NCBI GenBank assembly: GCA_004298605.1
Contig: SCPW01000296.1
Coordinates: forward strand, 1 to 9,197
Length of the DNA: 9,197 bases
Origin: Gallionella sp.
GTDB lineage: Bacteria > Pseudomonadota > Gammaproteobacteria > Burkholderiales > Gallionellaceae
Reading direction: 5' to 3'
In this document: positions 6,232 to 9,197 of the stretch, piece after piece
Layout: each line of letters begins with the position of its first letter
Numbering within the stretch: the stretch's first letter is position 1
Made by a program: the position numbers and the translations under genes
The notes under the pieces: model-generated
Told to the model about the DNA's origin: nothing
The model's database searches: none
What the model saw: the letters and a program-made list of their open reading frames with translations, nothing else

Positions 6232-7274
6232 GCGTTTGCCGCCGCACCGGCGTACAACGTGGTTCTGTTGCGCCCCTGTGTCTTTGAAGCATAGAGCGCC
6301 TCGTCGGCCTTGCTCATCGCATCTGCCCAGTCGCCACAAATATCGCAATCGGCGATTCCGATCGAGATGGTGATGCCCTTGACGTCTTCCTGTTTATCCA
6401 ATCTGCGGATCCTGCTTCTTTCGATGCTCTGGCGGATGTGCTCGGCAATCGCATAGGCTCCCTTCGTGGGGGTGTCCGGCAAAATCACGGCAAACTCTTC
6501 GCCGCCCATGCGGGCGACAGAATCCTGCCCCTTCACCTGCGATGTCAATACGGTCGCGATCCCGCGGATCACCTTGTCGCCGAATAAATGCCCGTAGGTA
6601 TCGTTTACTTTCTTGAAAAAATCGATGTCGAGCATCAGGAAACTGACCCGCTTATCCCGCAACTCCGGGTCTGAGGTGAGTTTTTTCATCTGCGCCTCGA
6701 AGCCGCGCCGGTTGAACACCCCGGTCAGCGGGTCAATCAACGCTTCGCTCCGTGCGTTTTGAAGCTCCTGTTGCAGCTTTTCGACTTCGCTCTTGCTCTC
6801 ATGCAGCTTGCCCTGAAGTGATTCAACAGAGCCACGCATGGTTTGTGTGTCCTGCACGATCTCGCTGACCAGGTTTTTCAGCATGGGATCATCCAGTTTG
6901 TTGGACAGGTTTTCCCCATATTTTTGCAAACTGGCGCTGAAGCGATCCGTTTCGGAGCCGGTCGATTCGGCAAACTTGACCAGGTTGTCCAACAGCTTCT
7001 GCATATCCTGCCGGAAAGCGTCCTGTGCTCCCGGATCGCCTTCAGAAATGTAGCGGTTAAATAATTCCTGTGCGGCCTCAGTAGTAAGCAACTCGTTGCC
7101 ATTGAGCAACTTGTTCATCGCCTCGCTCAGCGATGGGTTGATGCCGGTCAGAAACTCGTACCACACAGCATAAGTCGGTGGAACAAAAGCGGCGGGATGC
7201 CCGGGCATCTTTTGCAGGGCCAGCCGCAAAATTTCAGCACTGGCCGCCTTGTCTTGCGTATATCTGTTTTTCAT
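6222..7274 (-). CDS. GGDEF diguanylate cyclase with helical N-terminal region
   Basis: A 350-residue soluble protein predicted to make cyclic di-GMP from two GTP. Residues 1-140 are helical and include PTYAVWYEFLTGINP (33-47), a pattern seen at the N-terminus of one group of soluble cyclases. Residues 145-178 look like a coiled coil, suited to dimerisation. The GGDEF domain (about 178-340) starts with DPLTGVFNRRGF and has the metal and substrate residues in LDIDFFKKVNDTYGH (Asp216, Asn224, Asp225) and an intact GGEEF at 257-261, so activity is likely. The inhibitory I-site position reads KGQD (248-251), with Lys in place of Arg, so product inhibition may be weak. No EAL domain or membrane segment is present. 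It lies 113 bases downstream of slyD on the same strand with no clear terminator between, so read-through from bcp-slyD is possible. The last residues are an Ala-rich tail. Confidence 0.93.
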   Translation of the reverse strand: MKNRYTQDKAASAEILRLALQKMPGHPAAFVPPTYAVWYEFLTGINPSLSEAMNKLLNGNELLTTEAAQELFNRYISEGDPGAQDAFRQDMQKLLDNLVKFAESTGSETDRFSASLQKYGENLSNKLDDPMLKNLVSEIVQDTQTMRGSVESLQGKLHESKSEVEKLQQELQNARSEALIDPLTGVFNRRGFEAQMKKLTSDPELRDKRVSFLMLDIDFFKKVNDTYGHLFGDKVIRGIATVLTSQVKGQDSVARMGGEEFAVILPDTPTKGAYAIAEHIRQSIERSRIRRLDKQEDVKGITISIGIADCDICGDWADAMSKADEALYASKTQGRNRTTLYAGAAANAAA

Positions 7275-7387
7275 CTCAGCACGTCATAAAATCACAGCGA
7301 CCTTTACACCGCACGGACACCGCGAACGCACGGCCAATGGTTTGGCTTGCCGGCATATAGCGTTCATCGGTAGTTTTGCGGAAGCTT

Positions 7388-7876
7388 TTAGTGTATGTGC
7401 CCGCCCTCGGCGTCATGCACATGCCCGTGCTCCATCTCTTCCGCCGTGGCCGGGCGCACGCCGGTGACAGTGCAGATGAAAGTCAGCGTCTTGCCGGCCA
7501 GCGGGTGGTTGCCGTCCACGGTAACCTCGTCGTCGGTCACGTCCACCACGGTGAAGAGCAGGCAGTCTTCATCGTCGGCGCCTTCCGGGCCGCCTTCAAA
7601 CTGCATTCCGACGGCGACTTCTTCCGGGAATGCGCTGCGCGCTTCGACTTCCACCAGGGCGTGATCGTATTCGCCGAAGGCATCGTCCGGCTGCATCGTA
7701 ACATTGCAATGTTCGCCGACGCCCTTGCCGTGCAGCGCCTCTTCGACCAGCGGGAATATCCCGTCGTAGCCGCCGTGCAGGTAGCTGACCGGGTCTTCGA
7801 CCTTTTCCAGCAATTCACCTTCGGAGTCGAATAATTCGTAGCGCAGCGAAACAACCGTGTCTTTGGCGATTTTCAT
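7388..7876 (-). CDS. slyD: SlyD-like FKBP-type peptidyl-prolyl isomerase
   Basis: A 162-residue cytosolic prolyl isomerase and chaperone of the SlyD family. It begins MKIAKDTVVSLRYEL; the FKBP half includes the YLHGGYDGIFPLVEEAL segment (32-48). The insert-in-flap chaperone domain spans about 71-122 and ends in the hallmark VDGNHPLAGKTLTF (120-133). The C-terminus is short and His-rich, HGHVHDAEGGHIH (150-162), a reduced version of the long metal-binding tail of the E. coli protein, so nickel or zinc binding may be modest. AAAGGA lies six bases before the ATG. The start overlaps the end of the peroxiredoxin gene by ATGA, indicating translational coupling. Pairing a peroxiredoxin with a folding factor suggests a general stress or housekeeping operon. 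Confidence 0.95.
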   Translation of the reverse strand: MKIAKDTVVSLRYELFDSEGELLEKVEDPVSYLHGGYDGIFPLVEEALHGKGVGEHCNVTMQPDDAFGEYDHALVEVEARSAFPEEVAVGMQFEGGPEGADDEDCLLFTVVDVTDDEVTVDGNHPLAGKTLTFICTVTGVRPATAEEMEHGHVHDAEGGHIH

Positions 7877-8352
7877 TTCAATTCCTTTATCAGATTAAAA
7901 ATTTCCTGTGCGTGCCCGTGTGCGTGGACGCCGTACATAACGTGGCGCAGCTTGCCCTGCTTGTCAATGATGAAAGTCGAACGCTGGATAACGTGTTTTT
8001 TGTGCCCGTCCACTTCTTTTTCACACATCACGCCATAACGTTTGCAGATGCGCGCATCGGGGTCGGACAACAGCAAAACGGACAGACCGTACTTGTCGCG
8101 GAACGATGCATGGCTTATGCAATCATCGCGGCTGATACCGACCACGATGGTGTCAAACTTGGCCAGATCATCATCGAACTCGCTGAATTCGTTGGCCTCC
8201 ATGGCGCAACCCGGCGTGTCATCCTTGGGATAAAAATACAGCACGACATTTTTCTTGCCCTGCTGCGAGGTGAGCGCAAAAGTTTCCATGTCTGCATCCG
8301 GCAACTCGAAGTGCGGCGCTTCCATTCCGATAGTAAGCTGGACAGATTGCAT
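7873..8352 (-). CDS. bcp: Thiol peroxidase of the Bcp/PrxQ type
   Basis: A 159-residue peroxiredoxin that reduces hydrogen peroxide and organic hydroperoxides in the cytosol, normally using thioredoxin. The active-site motif PKDDTPGC (42-49) supplies the peroxidatic Cys49 with its Pro and Thr, and Arg124 in RSTFIID is the expected active-site arginine. In many family members a resolving cysteine sits five residues after the first; here that position is Asn54 (PGCAMEANEF). Other cysteines are at 78, 103 and 110, any of which might serve, or the enzyme may be 1-Cys and use an external thiol. AGGGGG seven to eight bases upstream supports the ATG at 8352. It is the first gene of the bcp-slyD operon. 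The 200 bases before it also hold the divergent promoter of the next gene. Confidence 0.94.
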   Translation of the reverse strand: MQSVQLTIGMEAPHFELPDADMETFALTSQQGKKNVVLYFYPKDDTPGCAMEANEFSEFDDDLAKFDTIVVGISRDDCISHASFRDKYGLSVLLLSDPDARICKRYGVMCEKEVDGHKKHVIQRSTFIIDKQGKLRHVMYGVHAHGHAQEIFNLIKELK

Positions 8353-8495
8353 TGATATTTCCCCCTGTGCGGCATTTTAAACACTTTTCCGCCACGTTAT
8401 AAAAGTTTTTGCGCCGCGCCCGGGCAGGGTGCGGGGCAGCCAAAATCTGCCGCATGAAAACCATCCCGGCTCCGCCCGGCCAGGTCAGATATTAC

Positions 8496-8524
8496 TTTAC
8501 CGGCAATACCCGGACGGCTATATT
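8496..8524 (+). promoter_or_regulatory. Sigma70-type promoter of the DUF7931-like gene
   Basis: TTTACC (8496-8501), exactly 17 bases, then TATATT (8519-8524). Transcription would start near 8531, followed by GAGGGG (8541-8546) and an ATG at 8553, a consistent promoter, ribosome binding site and start arrangement. It lies inside the stretch that a longest-frame reading would call coding. Confidence 0.5.
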
Positions 8525-8552
8525 TCCCCCGTCTGAACGCGAGGGGCGCATC

Positions 8553-9044
8553 ATGGGTGACGGCACGCTGCAACATACCAGGCTGGACGGCATTGCGGAC
8601 TACACCGCCGCGCTCGACGCGCTGTGCGGGCTGGCGCAGCACGACCTGTATTTGTTCGAAAAAAATTACGATGGGCTGGGGTTCAACGCCGAAGCGCGTT
8701 ATGAAATGCTGCGCAATTTTTTGCTCGCCAACCCGGCCAACCGGCTGTTCGTGCTGGCTCATGACACGCGCTATCTGGCCGCGCAATGCCCGCGCATGAC
8801 GATGCTGCTGCGCCACTTCGGCAGCGGCATGTTCATCTATCAAACACCCGAAAACCTCCACCGGATCACCGAGCCATTTGCGGTCGCCGACGACACGCAT
8901 TATGTGCGCCGTTTTCACTTTGACGACCCGCGCGGCATCCTGGCGCGGCACGACCCCGGAAATGCGCGCGCGCTGAAATCACGCTTTATGGAGATGTGGG
9001 CAGCTTCCCGCCCGGCAGCATCCGCCACGACGCTGGGGTTATAG
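8553..9044 (+). CDS. DUF7931-like protein of unknown function
   Basis: A 163-residue soluble protein, start chosen at 8553. It begins with TRLDGIADYTAALDAL, then a strand HDLYLFEKNYDGLGF, a helix with ARYEMLRNFLLANPANRLFVLAHD, RMTMLLRHFGSGMFIYQTPE, a DDTHYVRRFHFDDPRG segment and a C-terminal helix SRFMEMWAAS ending in TTLGL. This order and the F-x-E-M-W near the end recall DUF7931, found alone or fused to acetyltransferases in gamma- and betaproteobacteria; I recognise the pattern but could not confirm it. No catalytic residues can be named. The frame stays open upstream, with an ATG at 8454 that would add 33 residues, but that has no ribosome binding site and overlaps a good promoter. It is divergent from the bcp-slyD operon and convergent with the gene entering from the right edge. 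Confidence 0.72.
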   Translation: MGDGTLQHTRLDGIADYTAALDALCGLAQHDLYLFEKNYDGLGFNAEARYEMLRNFLLANPANRLFVLAHDTRYLAAQCPRMTMLLRHFGSGMFIYQTPENLHRITEPFAVADDTHYVRRFHFDDPRGILARHDPGNARALKSRFMEMWAASRPAASATTLGL

Positions 9045-9068
9045 CGGTTCCCGGATAAATGGAAGGTG

Positions 9069-9197
9069 TTACGGCGCCATATTCAGTTGGATGGAATGCC
9101 CGTTGTTGTCCGCTGGCGTTAAACTTTTCTCGACTTTTCCGAGGCCTGGAACACTGAAGCAGAGGGTTTTGTCCTTCCATGCCTTGGGATACAAATA
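9069..9197 (-). CDS. C-terminal fragment of an unidentified protein (partial)
   Basis: Read leftward from the window edge, one frame gives 42 residues and a TAA stop at 9069-9071. The residues include YPKAWKDKTLCFSVPGLGKV and, near the end, ADNNGHSIQLNMAP. The composition looks like real protein, with strand-like alternation and no rare-codon run, and the position is convergent with the DUF7931-like gene. The fragment is too short to name a family, and the start lies beyond the window. Confidence 0.45.
   Translation of the reverse strand, partial: YLYPKAWKDKTLCFSVPGLGKVEKSLTPADNNGHSIQLNMAP

Noticed and set aside
7332..7345. GCCAA-N4-TTGGC hairpin between slyD and the cyclase gene
   Set aside because: The stem has only five pairs and no T-run, so it is not a credible terminator.
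8986..9180. A 64-codon minus-strand frame at the right end
   Set aside because: It overlaps the 3' end of the DUF7931-like gene and looks less protein-like than the alternative frame that ends at 9069.
1..9197. CRISPR array, tRNA or rRNA genes, transposase or integrase
   Set aside because: No regularly spaced repeats, cloverleaf-like segments or recombinase motifs were found on reading either strand.

Overview
The window looks like chromosome from a GC-rich betaproteobacterium, possibly of the Nitrosomonadales/Gallionellaceae type. This is an inference from gene content: a PEP-CTERM surface protein with a choice-of-anchor A body, a DUF2934 protein, a DUF7931-like protein, and an ordinary bcp-slyD pair. 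No rRNA, tRNA, CRISPR array, insertion sequence or integrase was seen. Two genes run off the window edges.

Layout. Positions 1-3103 (minus strand) hold a two-gene unit read leftward. A 661-residue protein comes first, with a TIR-like/deoxyribosyltransferase-like N-terminus, a TPR-type (TRAFs-binding-like) middle and a SLOG-like Rossmann C-terminus. A patatin-like phospholipase follows, cut by the window start. The gap between them carries a perfect-stem hairpin and a strong ribosome binding site. About 340 gene-free bases (3104-3441) with two dyad-symmetric sites separate this unit from a small DUF2934 protein on the plus strand (3442-3708). That gene converges on the PEP-CTERM gene (3753-4895, minus) across a probable bidirectional terminator.

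The 4896-5134 gap holds candidate promoter elements, a dyad and a piece resembling a dispersed repeat. A GT-B type glycosyltransferase-like gene (5135-6208, plus) follows. It converges on a GGDEF diguanylate cyclase (6222-7274, minus) across a hairpin that contains the cyclase stop codon. Next come slyD (7388-7876) and a Bcp/PrxQ peroxiredoxin (7873-8352), both minus strand and overlapping by ATGA. Divergent from them is a DUF7931-like gene (8553-9044, plus) with its own recognisable promoter. The last 129 bases probably encode the C-terminus of another minus-strand protein.

How the genes may work together. The left unit is the most interesting part. TIR-like and SLOG domains are recurring parts of nucleotide-signalling conflict systems, and patatins are known membrane-degrading effectors in such systems. 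Here the TIR-like and SLOG-like domains sit in one polypeptide directly upstream of a patatin, and no CD-NTase is visible in the window. A defence or cell-suicide role is inference. The PEP-CTERM protein, glycosyltransferase and diguanylate cyclase could all relate to surface or matrix biology, but only proximity links them. Bcp and SlyD form a housekeeping redox/proteostasis operon.
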